Shown one piece after another: positions 16,908 to 25,312 of a stretch of DNA of 64,000 nucleotides. The position numbers and the translations under genes are program-made. Position 1 is the stretch's first letter. Each line of letters begins with the position of its first letter. Origin of the DNA: Agrobacterium tumefaciens. Lineage in GTDB: Bacteria > Pseudomonadota > Alphaproteobacteria > Rhizobiales > Rhizobiaceae. The stretch covers positions 434,001 to 498,000 of the forward strand of contig CP048469.1 in NCBI GenBank assembly GCA_025559845.1, written 5' to 3'. Below the pieces are notes generated by a model. The model was not told where the DNA came from and ran no database searches. It was given only the letters and a program-made list of their open reading frames with translations.

Positions 16908-18743
16908 TCAGGATTTCTTGTCCGGATTTGCAGCGGGCGAAGGTGGGGCTGGCGGCGGCGGCGTAGCTTCCTTCTTTGCCGTGTTTTCGGCGTCCTTCTC
17001 CAGCGGCGGCAGACCGTTGGCGATCTTTTCCTGGACCTTGGCCTTGTCCACGTCGTCACTGTCGCCGATCAGCGCGCGGTTCCACTGATATACGGCCTCG
17101 ATCTTGCGGCCAACGCGCCAATAGGCGTCGCCAAGGTGGTCGTTGATGGTTGGGTCGCCGGCCTTGAGTTCGATCGCCCGCTCCAGCTCGGTGACCGCCT
17201 CATCAAAGGCTCCGAGGCGATAATGCGCCCAGCCAAGTGAATCGACGATATAGCCATCGTTCGGACGAAGCTCGACAGCGCGGCGGATCATGTCCATGCC
17301 TTCATCGAGATTGACGTTCCGGTCTACCCAGGAATAACCAAGGTAATTGAGAACTTGCGGCTGCTCGGGATTGAGCTCAAGCGCGCGTTTGAAATTCGGC
17401 TCTGCCTTGTCCCATTCCTTCAGGCGTTCGTAAGCGATGCCACGCTGGAAGAACACGGACCAGTCGGACTTCTGTGGCACGGACCCGATGATCTCGATGG
17501 CTTTGTCATAGTTTTCCGCCATGGCCTTGTAGTCCTTGGCATCGGAAAGCACGCTGCCATAGGCGAGATAGGAGCGGATATCTTTGGGGTCGGAATCGAG
17601 CAGCGACTTCAGGTGCTGGCGTGCTTCGTCAACCTTGCCGGTCTGGGCAAGCGTCAAGCCGAGCTGCAATTCGGAGATGCGATGCATCGGCGAATCCTTC
17701 GGTACCTCGCGGTAGAAGGCAATCGCCCGTTCCGGTTGCTTCTGTGCTTCGGAAAGGCCGCCGAGCAGGATCAGCGTATCGGCACTGTTGGGGTCGAGGC
17801 CACGCGACGTCTGCAGATAGAGCGTCACGATTTCTTCTGCACCCTCACGGTTGAGCGCGCCGGCAATCGAGAACATGACCGATGCGGCACCCTCGACGGC
17901 GTTGGTCACCTGCTGGGTCGGCTTTTCGCCTTTCTCGATCGATTCGCGCAGTGCTTTCAGCGGCGCGTAGTTCGGTGCGAATGTATCGCCAACAGCGATG
18001 GCGTCGAGTGCCTTCTGCTTGTTACCGGCTGTCGCCTCGAGACGAGCCAGGGCCATTACGGCACGCATATAGGTGTCGGATGCCGTGGCACCACCCTCGC
18101 GGTCGGTCACGGCTTCGTTCAGGCTCTTGCGCGCTGCGTCGATGTTCCCGGCAACCAGCGCAATCGCACCGGCATTGTATTTCTGGAAGATCGAAATCCA
18201 GCCTGGGCCCTTCATGTTGTTGACGAGCGCCAGTGCCTCCTTCGGCTTGCCGGAGCCGGCACGCGCCCATGCGCTTAACAGCGTGTTGACCATACGGTCC
18301 AGATCGTTCGGGCCGGTATATTTCAGGATCTTCTCGGCCTTCGCGAATTCCTTGTCCTTGATCGCATCAAGGGCCCGCACGATGGTCGTCACGCGCTCAA
18401 CCGAGGCGTCCTCTTTCAGCGTGTCGGCGATTTTTGCGCCAGCCTCGAAGTTGCCGCTCAGCAGTTCGGCAATCATCAGCCGTTGGCGAATTTCGGAATT
18501 GGCGGGATCGTATTCCAGCGCCTTTTTGTAAAGCGAGATTGCCGTTGCATAGTCCTGATCGACGTCGGCTGTGCGCGCGGCAAGAAAGGCGCCAGAGAAG
18601 GTATTCACTTTGCCCGGATCGAAGGTAACGGTCTTTTCTTCCGGTTTCGTCTCCGCGAAGCCGGGTGTTGCACCTGCCCCAATGGTGAGAGCGGCGATAA
18701 GAGCCGCGCTGCAAAGAAGACGGAATGCTGGTTTGCGCCGCAT
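16908..18743 (-). CDS. Exported tetratricopeptide-repeat protein
   Basis: 611 residues from ATG 18743 with AAAGG upstream; the open frame continues 16 codons further to 18791. A signal peptide (MRRKPAFRLLCSAALIAALT..., cleavage near GFAETKP) is followed by a chain of TPR units over about 60-560 (for example AISLYKKALEYDPANSEIRQ and ERLKEWDKAEPNFKRALELN) and a charged Pro/Ala-rich tail. TPR arrays are protein-binding scaffolds; homologues are often encoded just upstream of ispE in rhizobia. Predicted periplasmic; partner unknown. Confidence 0.85.
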   Translation of the reverse strand: MRRKPAFRLLCSAALIAALTIGAGATPGFAETKPEEKTVTFDPGKVNTFSGAFLAARTADVDQDYATAISLYKKALEYDPANSEIRQRLMIAELLSGNFEAGAKIADTLKEDASVERVTTIVRALDAIKDKEFAKAEKILKYTGPNDLDRMVNTLLSAWARAGSGKPKEALALVNNMKGPGWISIFQKYNAGAIALVAGNIDAARKSLNEAVTDREGGATASDTYMRAVMALARLEATAGNKQKALDAIAVGDTFAPNYAPLKALRESIEKGEKPTQQVTNAVEGAASVMFSIAGALNREGAEEIVTLYLQTSRGLDPNSADTLILLGGLSEAQKQPERAIAFYREVPKDSPMHRISELQLGLTLAQTGKVDEARQHLKSLLDSDPKDIRSYLAYGSVLSDAKDYKAMAENYDKAIEIIGSVPQKSDWSVFFQRGIAYERLKEWDKAEPNFKRALELNPEQPQVLNYLGYSWVDRNVNLDEGMDMIRRAVELRPNDGYIVDSLGWAHYRLGAFDEAVTELERAIELKAGDPTINDHLGDAYWRVGRKIEAVYQWNRALIGDSDDVDKAKVQEKIANGLPPLEKDAENTAKKEATPPPPAPPSPAANPDKKS

Positions 18744-18871
18744 GAGGGAACCTTTGCCTTTGTGCAGAAGCACGGAAAAATCAGTTTCCATTGTTTGGTC
18801 ACGACAGAATGGCTTTTTTGGAGCAGGCCCGCAAGAAATTATGGCCGACTAGCTCTGTCGAAAGCGCCAGA

Positions 18872-18890
18872 CGGGTGAAGGTGTCACCCG
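18872..18890 (-). terminator. Possible hairpin terminator of the prenyl synthase gene
   Basis: Perfect 7-bp arms CGGGTGA / TCACCCG around a 5-base loop, 23 bases beyond the stop on the reverse strand. No T-run follows. Confidence 0.35.
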
Positions 18891-18912
18891 CCTTTCAAGG
18901 TCGCGGCTTAGA

Positions 18913-19929
18913 TCAGTTCAAACGCTCGATGCAGAAGTCGATGACTTCCAGAAGCGCGTTTTTCCAAGGGCTTTGCGGCAACGGAGCAAGCGCGTCACGG
19001 GCAATCGTCCCATAGTGGTTGGCGCGGCTGATCGTGTCGCCGAGGCCATTATATTTGGTGATAAGGCCCAGAGCTTTTTCGAGGTTTTCGTCGCTGCTCT
19101 CGCCTTTTTCGATCGCCGCGCGCCAGAAAGCCCGCTCATCTTCGGTACCGCGACGATAGGACAGGATAACCGGCAGGGTGATCTTGCCTTCACGGAAATC
19201 GTCACCGGTGTTCTTGCCGAGGTCAGCGGACTTGCCGCCGTAGTCCAGCACGTCGTCGACAAGCTGGAACGCAAGTCCAAGGTTCATGCCGTAGGACTTC
19301 AGCGCGCTGCGGCTTGCCTTGTCCGTTTTGGCGACGATCGGACCCACTTCGGCCGCAGCGGCAAACAGAGCTGCCGTCTTGGCGCGAATCACCTGAAGAT
19401 AATCGTCTTCGGTTGTTTCCATGTTCTTGGCGACAGAGAGCTGCAGAACCTCACCTTCGGCGATCACGGAAGCGGCAGTGGAGAGAACATCCAGCGCTTC
19501 CAGCGAGCCGACATCGACCATCATGCGAAACGCCTGGCCGAGCAGGAAGTCGCCGACGAGAACGCTTGCCTGGTTGCCCCAGATCGTGCGCGCGGTGGAT
19601 TTGCCACGGCGCAGGTCACTTTCATCCACGACGTCATCGTGCAGAAGCGTTGCCGTGTGCATGAATTCGACGCTGGTTGCCAGCTTGATGTGATGATCGC
19701 CCTCGTAACCGAACATCGAGGCGGAAGCCAATGTCAGCATCGGGCGCAGGCGCTTTCCACCGGAGGAGATGAGATGGTTGGCGACTTCCGGAATCATCTG
19801 GACATCGGAGCCAGCTCTGGAAAGGATAAGCTGGTTCACCCGTTCCATGTCAGGGCGGGTCAGATCGACAAGCGGCTTGACGGATGCGAGTTTGTTTTTG
19901 CTTTCTTCAAGCGGTATGACGACGCCCAA
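18913..19929 (-). CDS. ispB: Long-chain (octa/decaprenyl) diphosphate synthase
   Basis: 338 residues from a TTG at 19929 preceded by AGGAG; this gives the start MGVVIPLEESKNKLASVKPL. An open extension of 20 codons reaches 19989. Both Asp-rich trans-prenyltransferase motifs are present (DDVVD 98-102 and LVDDVLDYGG near 226), as is the GGKRLRP isopentenyl-diphosphate site. It makes the polyprenyl tail of ubiquinone, which UbiA (39-40 kb) attaches to 4-hydroxybenzoate. Chain length is not readable with certainty; rhizobia mainly have ubiquinone-10. Divergent from the DUF2007 gene. Confidence 0.92.
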   Translation of the reverse strand: MGVVIPLEESKNKLASVKPLVDLTRPDMERVNQLILSRAGSDVQMIPEVANHLISSGGKRLRPMLTLASASMFGYEGDHHIKLATSVEFMHTATLLHDDVVDESDLRRGKSTARTIWGNQASVLVGDFLLGQAFRMMVDVGSLEALDVLSTAASVIAEGEVLQLSVAKNMETTEDDYLQVIRAKTAALFAAAAEVGPIVAKTDKASRSALKSYGMNLGLAFQLVDDVLDYGGKSADLGKNTGDDFREGKITLPVILSYRRGTEDERAFWRAAIEKGESSDENLEKALGLITKYNGLGDTISRANHYGTIARDALAPLPQSPWKNALLEVIDFCIERLN

Positions 19930-20050
19930 GGGACCGGACTCCTGTTCGAATTTGTATTCGACAATAAAAACTGGCGCTTGTCGCGGCAAGGGGCGAATTG
20001 CCGCGAGCCATTCAAAAAGATGGGAATTCAGGAATTAAGCAGGGTTATCC

Positions 20051-20281
20051 ATGAAAGAATTGATCCGTACCAACGATGCCGTGCTGTTGTCCTTCGCTGA
20101 AAGTCTGATGAAGGATGCAGGTATTCATTGCTTGATTGCCGACCAGACGATGAGTGTTCTTGAAGGATCATTGGGGTTGTTGCCCCGCCGGTTTCTGGTG
20201 GAAGAGGACCGCGCCGATGAGGCGCGTCAGATTTTCGTGGATGCCGGCCTTGGCGACGAGTTGCGGGAAGAGAAGGCGTGA
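20051..20281 (+). CDS. DUF2007 small protein
   Basis: 76 residues with the DUF2007 pattern: MKELIRTNDAVLLSFAESLM, a two-strand core (IHCLIADQTMSVLEGS) and LVEEDRADEARQIF. The family may be a signal-transduction-like fold (putative prokaryotic signal-transducing protein) with no defined role. Its stop overlaps the GTG start of the methyltransferase by four bases (GTGA), showing translational coupling. Confidence 0.85.
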   Translation: MKELIRTNDAVLLSFAESLMKDAGIHCLIADQTMSVLEGSLGLLPRRFLVEEDRADEARQIFVDAGLGDELREEKA

Positions 20282-21087
20282 CAGGCGTGTCAGGCGAGAA
20301 ATCCGAAACAATCGACGCTTTTCACCGTGGCCGCTTTCATGTTCTCCAGCCAAAGGGCAGGGGTCATCGGGCCGGCATGGACGCAATGCTTCTTGCCTCG
20401 CTGGTCGCCGATGGAAAGCCGTGTCGCGTTGCCGATCTTGGTGCAGGTGCGGGAGCTGCCGGCATGGCGGTTGCCGCGCGGCTGGAAAAGGCCGAAGTAA
20501 CGCTGTTCGAGCGTTCACCTGAAATGGCCGAGTTTGCGCGCCGCAGCCTGGCCCTGGCGGAAAACGCGGCATTTTCCGCGCGCGTCTCCGTGCAGGAGGC
20601 GGATGTTACCTTGCGGGCCAAAGCCCGTGCGGAAGCTGGCCTGCTGAACGAGCATTTCGACCACGTCATCATGAACCCGCCTTACAACGATGCCGGCGAC
20701 CGGAAGACGCCGGATGCGCTGAAGGCTGAAGCGCATGCCATGACGGAAGGACTGTTCGAAGACTGGATCAGGACGGCCGGTGCGATTACGGTGTCGGGTG
20801 GACAGCTTTCGCTTATTTCCCGGCCGCAGTCGGTGGCCGAGATCATTGCCGCCTGCGGACGCCGGTTCGGCGGCATGGAGATCACCCTCATTCATCCCCG
20901 CCCGGGAGAAGATGCCGTCCGCATGCTGGTCACAGCCATAAAGGGGTCTCGGGCGCGACTGTCCTTTCGGGCGCCACTTGTCATGCATCAGGAGGATAAC
21001 CACGCCTTCACATCCGTCGTAGATGACCTGAATAACGGCCGTATCGCTTATGTCCGCAACGTCAACACAATGGGTCGCAACAGATAA
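20278..21087 (+). CDS. TrmN6-like N6-adenine methyltransferase
   Basis: 269 residues, GTG start coupled to the preceding gene. A class I SAM-methyltransferase: VADLGAGAGAAGMAVAARL (motif I), an acidic ribose position in TLFERSPEM, and the N6-adenine catalytic motif NPPY (IMNPPYNDAG). This combination and the N-terminal FHRGRFHVLQPKGRGHRAG match tRNA1(Val) A37 N6-methyltransferases (TrmN6/YfiC); the substrate remains an inference. Confidence 0.85.
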   Translation: MTGVSGEKSETIDAFHRGRFHVLQPKGRGHRAGMDAMLLASLVADGKPCRVADLGAGAGAAGMAVAARLEKAEVTLFERSPEMAEFARRSLALAENAAFSARVSVQEADVTLRAKARAEAGLLNEHFDHVIMNPPYNDAGDRKTPDALKAEAHAMTEGLFEDWIRTAGAITVSGGQLSLISRPQSVAEIIAACGRRFGGMEITLIHPRPGEDAVRMLVTAIKGSRARLSFRAPLVMHQEDNHAFTSVVDDLNNGRIAYVRNVNTMGRNR

Positions 21088-21176
21088 ATATCGCAAACCC
21101 ATTGCGTTAGAACCATTGTGTTTTCCGGCGCGATACATACATCGGTTCGGAACAGAGTGGTTTGAGTGAGGATTTA

Positions 21177-22046
21177 ATGGCCGGTTTTCTGAAGCGTCTG
21201 GTGCCGAAGCGGTTTCGCAAGCAGGAGACGGTTATTCCCGTGGTGCGCATGCATGGTGCGATCATGGCCGGTGGCAGCCAGTTCAGGCCTGCTCTCAACC
21301 TCGCATCCTACGCGCCGCTCCTGGACAAGGCGTTTTCCATCAAGGACGCGCCTGTTGTCGCCATCTCGCTCAACTCGCCGGGCGGTTCGCCGGTGCAGTC
21401 GCGTATGATCTACAATCGCATCCGCCAGCTTGCCGAGGAAAAGAACAAGAAGGTTCTGATCTTCGTCGAGGACGTCGCGGCCTCCGGCGGCTACATGATT
21501 GCGCTGGCTGGTGATGAGATCATCGCCGATCCGACATCCATTGTTGGCTCCATTGGCGTGGTTTCCGGCGGCTTCGGTTTTCCCGATATGCTGAAGAAGA
21601 TCGGTATCGAGCGACGCGTTTATGCGGCCGGTGAAAACAAGGTCATCCTCGATCCGTTTCAGCCTGAAAAGGAAGGCGATATCGAGTATCTGAAGTCACT
21701 TCAGGTCGAAATCCACAATGTTTTCATAGATATGGTGAAGATGCGTCGTGGCGCGAAGCTGAAAGATGAGCCGACGATTTTCTCAGGACTGTTCTGGACA
21801 GGTATGCGTGGCCTTGATCTCGGCCTGATCGACGGGCTTGGCGACATGAAGGATGTCCTGCGCCGTCGTTACGGCGACAAGGTGAAGCTGCAGCTCATTT
21901 CCGGTGCCCGTTCCCTGTTCGGCAAAAAAGTGCCGGGCGTTGATGCCGCTCTTGGCATGAATGCCGAACGTCTCGCCGCAGGTGCGGTGTCGGGGCTTGT
22001 CGAGGTCGCTGAAGAAAAGGCATTGTGGTCCCGTTACGGCCTATGA
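21177..22046 (+). CDS. S49-family signal peptide peptidase-like protease
   Basis: 289 residues from ATG 21177 with GAGGA just upstream (an upstream TTG at 21162 is possible). Single-domain SppA/SohB type: VVAISLNSPGGSPVQS and the catalytic Ser103 in VAASGGYMIALAGDEI, with a probable general-base Lys155 in GENK. No N-terminal membrane anchor is evident, unlike E. coli SppA, so it may be cytosolic or peripheral. The family degrades cleaved signal peptides and membrane protein fragments. Confidence 0.9.
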   Translation: MAGFLKRLVPKRFRKQETVIPVVRMHGAIMAGGSQFRPALNLASYAPLLDKAFSIKDAPVVAISLNSPGGSPVQSRMIYNRIRQLAEEKNKKVLIFVEDVAASGGYMIALAGDEIIADPTSIVGSIGVVSGGFGFPDMLKKIGIERRVYAAGENKVILDPFQPEKEGDIEYLKSLQVEIHNVFIDMVKMRRGAKLKDEPTIFSGLFWTGMRGLDLGLIDGLGDMKDVLRRRYGDKVKLQLISGARSLFGKKVPGVDAALGMNAERLAAGAVSGLVEVAEEKALWSRYGL

Positions 22047-22071
22047 TGTTTCGGGAATAAAGCTTTTTCTG

Positions 22072-22266
22072 ATGGCACAGCTCATTACAATTTTCATACT
22101 GGTGGTTGGGGCCATCATTCTCTATCGCCGCTTCGTCAGCGACGCGCAAAAGCTGACGGCGAAGTCTCGTCAGCGCGAAAAGGAACGCGAAACCGGAGCG
22201 ATTGGTACGCTCGTCAAGGACCCTGAAACCGGCGAATACCGTGTGAAACGAGAAGACGAGCCGTAA
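22072..22266 (+). CDS. Small single-pass membrane protein
   Basis: 64 residues starting MAQLITIFILVVGAIILYRR: one N-terminal membrane helix and a basic/charged tail (SRQREKERETGAIG, TLVKDPETGEYRVKREDEP). A longer open frame starts inside the protease gene at 21961 but those residues are only its shadow. The start is 26 bases after the S49 protease stop, suggesting co-transcription. No function is known to me; the tail pattern DPETGEYRV is reminiscent of conserved rhizobial hypothetical proteins. Confidence 0.7.
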   Translation: MAQLITIFILVVGAIILYRRFVSDAQKLTAKSRQREKERETGAIGTLVKDPETGEYRVKREDEP

Positions 22267-22367
22267 GCGGGCACCAAGGTGCATAAATCCTTGACCCCTT
22301 GGCTTTGGCATGGCACCTGTCCGCATCCGAAGTAACTCAATGCTTACTTACCCTTTTTAGAGCTGCG

Positions 22368-23324
22368 ATGACTGCAATGACCGATGTTCCAGACCATATG
22401 AACCCCAAGCGTTCCTTTCAGGCGCTGATCCTGACGCTGCATAACTACTGGGCCGACAAGGGCTGCGCGGTTCTGCAGCCTTACGATATGGAAGTGGGCG
22501 CCGGTACATTCCATCCTGCAACGACGCTGCGCGCGCTCGGACCGAAACCGTGGAAGGCAGCCTACGTGCAGCCGTCGCGGCGTCCTTCTGACGGTCGTTA
22601 CGGTGAAAACCCGAACCGTCTGCAGCATTATTATCAGTATCAGGTCATCCTGAAGCCGAACCCGTCCAACCTCCAGGAACTCTATCTCGGTTCGCTTAAG
22701 GCCATCGGCCTTGATCCGCTGCTGCACGATGTGCGTTTTGTGGAAGACGATTGGGAAAGCCCGACGCTGGGTGCCTGGGGTCTGGGTTGGGAGTGCTGGT
22801 GCGACGGCATGGAAGTGTCGCAGTTCACCTACTTCCAGCAGGTGTGCGGTATCGAATGCTCCCCGGTTGCCGGCGAACTGACCTACGGTCTGGAGCGTCT
22901 GGCGATGTATGTTCAGGGCGTTGATAACGTCTATGACCTGAACTTCAACGGCCGCGAGGGCGACGAGAAGATCTCCTATGGCGATGTCTTCCTCCAGGCG
23001 GAGCAGGAATATTCGCGCCACAACTTCGAATTCGCCGATACGGCCATGCTGCATCGTCACTTCATCGACGCGGAAAAGGAATGCCAGGCCCTGCTCGCTG
23101 CCGGTGCACCGGGCGATTCTGGCGCTCTGCACAAATGCGTTCTGCCTGCCTATGACCAGTGCATCAAGGCAAGCCATGTCTTCAACCTGCTCGATGCGCG
23201 CGGCGTCATTTCGGTGACTGAACGTCAGAGCTACATTCTGCGGGTGCGGACGCTGGCAAAGGCATGCGGCGAAGCTTTCCTGCTGACGGATGCAGGTGGT
23301 GCGAACTGGAACAAGGCCGCCTGA
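22368..23324 (+). CDS. glyQ: Glycyl-tRNA synthetase alpha subunit
   Basis: 318 residues from ATG 22368; ATGs at 22377 and 22398 are alternatives, the last matching the compact E. coli N-terminus. Class II aaRS core of the bacterial alpha2beta2 type: [60 protein letters not shown] and [15 protein letters not shown]. The beta subunit gene glyS is 4 kb downstream, separated by lemA, an aroA-like gene and DUF2207. Confidence 0.96.
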   Translation: MTAMTDVPDHMNPKRSFQALILTLHNYWADKGCAVLQPYDMEVGAGTFHPATTLRALGPKPWKAAYVQPSRRPSDGRYGENPNRLQHYYQYQVILKPNPSNLQELYLGSLKAIGLDPLLHDVRFVEDDWESPTLGAWGLGWECWCDGMEVSQFTYFQQVCGIECSPVAGELTYGLERLAMYVQGVDNVYDLNFNGREGDEKISYGDVFLQAEQEYSRHNFEFADTAMLHRHFIDAEKECQALLAAGAPGDSGALHKCVLPAYDQCIKASHVFNLLDARGVISVTERQSYILRVRTLAKACGEAFLLTDAGGANWNKAA

Positions 23325-23350
23325 GGATTTATGATCGTCAGGTGATGACG

Positions 23351-23390
23351 GCGGTTCAGACACGCACTATCGTGTCACCCGCCAAGGTTT
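23351..23390 (+). terminator. Possible hairpin terminator after glyQ
   Basis: GACACG (23359-23364) pairs with CGTGTC (23371-23376), and the flanking GGCGG and CCGCC can extend the stem across small mismatches. No T-run. Confidence 0.35.
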
Positions 23391-23408
23391 CATGAGGGGG
23401 GATCTGAA

Positions 23409-23960
23409 ATGTTCATCACGCTGGCAATCATTGCGGCGATCGCGCTCTATGTGGTCTTCATCTATAACGGCCTCGTCAAGGCGCGGCAGATGAAGGAAGA
23501 GGCGTGGTCCGGCATCGACGTGCAGTTGAAGCGCCGCGCTGACCTGATCCCCAACCTGATCGAGACTGTCAAAGGTTACGCCGCGCATGAAAAGAGCACC
23601 TTCGAAGAGGTGATCGCCATGCGCAACCGTGCACAGGCTGTGCCGGCTGGCGATGTGGAAGGCCGCGCCAAGGCGGAAGGCCTGCTGTCGCAGGCCCTTG
23701 GCAAACTCTTTGCTCTGGCGGAAGCCTATCCCGATCTCAAGGCCAACACCAACTTTCTGGAATTGCAGCGCTCGCTCGAGACCATCGAGGGCGAAATCCA
23801 GATGTCGCGCCGTTATTACAACGGTGCCGCACGCGATCTGAACGTGAAGGTGGAGAGCTTCCCCTCTAATCTGGTGGCTGGACAATTTGGCTTTGCAAAA
23901 GCCCCTTACTTCGAAATTGAAAACCCGGCTGACCGTGCCGTGCCCACCGTAAAATTCTGA
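23409..23960 (+). CDS. lemA: LemA family protein
   Basis: 183 residues. One N-terminal membrane helix (about 4-20) followed by the helical LemA bundle with the signature YNGLVKARQMKEEAWSGIDV, QLKRRADLIPNLIETVKGYA and SRRYYNGAARDLN. LemA proteins project from the membrane, usually to the periplasmic side, and are widely encoded next to DUF2207 membrane proteins; here such a gene is present but an EPSP synthase gene lies in between. Confidence 0.93.
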   Translation: MFITLAIIAAIALYVVFIYNGLVKARQMKEEAWSGIDVQLKRRADLIPNLIETVKGYAAHEKSTFEEVIAMRNRAQAVPAGDVEGRAKAEGLLSQALGKLFALAEAYPDLKANTNFLELQRSLETIEGEIQMSRRYYNGAARDLNVKVESFPSNLVAGQFGFAKAPYFEIENPADRAVPTVKF

Positions 23961-24010
23961 CCTTTCCGCCCGTTTTCATCGCGCGGCAGAACCATTGCAG
24001 AAAAAGACCC

Positions 24011-25288
24011 ATGATTGAATTGACCATCACACCGCCCGGCCATCCGCTTTCCGGCAGGGTAGAGCCGCCCGGCTCGAAATCGATCACCAACCGCGCGCTT
24101 CTGCTTGCCGGTCTGGCGAAAGGCAAAAGCCGTCTCACCGGTGCCCTGAAAAGCGATGATACGCTTTACATGGCGGAAGCGCTGCGGGCGATGGGCGTCA
24201 AGGTCACTGAACCTGATGCGACGACCTTTGTGGTGGAGAGTACAGGTGTTCTCCAGCAGCCGGAGAAACCGCTGTTTCTCGGAAACGCCGGTACGGCCAC
24301 GCGCTTTCTCACCGCCGCTGCGGCGCTTGTGAACGGGGCCGTCATCGTTGACGGCGACGAACACATGCGCAAACGGCCGATCATGCCGCTGGTCGATGCG
24401 TTGAGGTCCCTCGGTATCGAGGCGGATGCGCCAACCGGCTGCCCGCCGGTGACGGTGTGTGGCAAGGGCAACGGCTTCCCGAAGGAAAGCGTCACCATCG
24501 ACGCCAATCTCTCCAGCCAGTATGTCTCGGCGCTTTTGATGGCTGCCGCCTGCGGCGACAAGCCTGTCGACATTATTCTGGCCGGTGAAGAAATCGGTGC
24601 GAAGGGTTATATCGACCTGACCACCGCTGCCATGGAAGCTTTTGGCGGCAAGGTTGAACGGGTCAGCAATGCCATATGGCGCGTGCATCCGACGGGTTAC
24701 AAGGCCACCGATTTTCACATCGAACCGGATGCCTCCGCTGCGACCTATCTCTGGGGCGCCGAACTGCTGACCGGTGGCAGGATCGATATCGGAACTCCGG
24801 CCGAAAAGTTCACGCAGCCGGACGCCAAGGCCTATGAGGTCATGGCACAGTTCCCGAACCTGCCGGCCGAAATCGACGGCTCCCAGATGCAGGACGCCAT
24901 CCCGACCATCGCTGTTCTGGCTGCATTTAACGAAACGCCGGTGCGTTTCGTCGGTATTGCCAACCTGCGCGTAAAGGAGTGCGACCGTATCCGTGCCGTC
25001 TCGCTCGGGCTCAATGAAATTCGGCAGGGACTGGCGCATGAAGAAGGCGACGACCTGATCGTGCACGCCGATCCGGCGCTGGCAGGCCAGACAGTCAAGG
25101 CTTCCATCGATACCTTCGCCGATCACCGCATCGCCATGAGCTTCGCACTGGCAGCGTTGAAGATCGGCGGTGTCGCCATTCAGAACCCGGCCTGCGTGGG
25201 CAAGACTTATCCGGGCTACTGGAAGGCGCTCGCCTCGCTTGGCGTCGATTATAGCGAAAAGGACAGCGCTGCCGAACCGCAGCATTAA
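24011..25288 (+). CDS. aroA: EPSP synthase (3-phosphoshikimate 1-carboxyvinyltransferase) variant
   Basis: 425 residues, full length. PEP and shikimate-3-phosphate residues are kept: PPGSKSITNRALLLAG (19-34), GNAGTATR (91-98), KRPIMPLVDALRSLG, SQYVSALLMAA and the C-terminal TFADHRIAMSFALAALK, so it should be active in the shikimate pathway. The loop after GNAGTA differs from E. coli-like enzymes: the Pro at E. coli position 101 is Phe99 here, and it is not the CP4/class II type (GNAATGCR). Position between lemA and DUF2207, not beside cmk/rpsA, suggests a second or relocated aroA. Confidence 0.9.
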   Translation: MIELTITPPGHPLSGRVEPPGSKSITNRALLLAGLAKGKSRLTGALKSDDTLYMAEALRAMGVKVTEPDATTFVVESTGVLQQPEKPLFLGNAGTATRFLTAAAALVNGAVIVDGDEHMRKRPIMPLVDALRSLGIEADAPTGCPPVTVCGKGNGFPKESVTIDANLSSQYVSALLMAAACGDKPVDIILAGEEIGAKGYIDLTTAAMEAFGGKVERVSNAIWRVHPTGYKATDFHIEPDASAATYLWGAELLTGGRIDIGTPAEKFTQPDAKAYEVMAQFPNLPAEIDGSQMQDAIPTIAVLAAFNETPVRFVGIANLRVKECDRIRAVSLGLNEIRQGLAHEEGDDLIVHADPALAGQTVKASIDTFADHRIAMSFALAALKIGGVAIQNPACVGKTYPGYWKALASLGVDYSEKDSAAEPQH

Positions 25289-25312
25289 ATTGGTTTAAGG
25301 AGGGTCGCCCCG

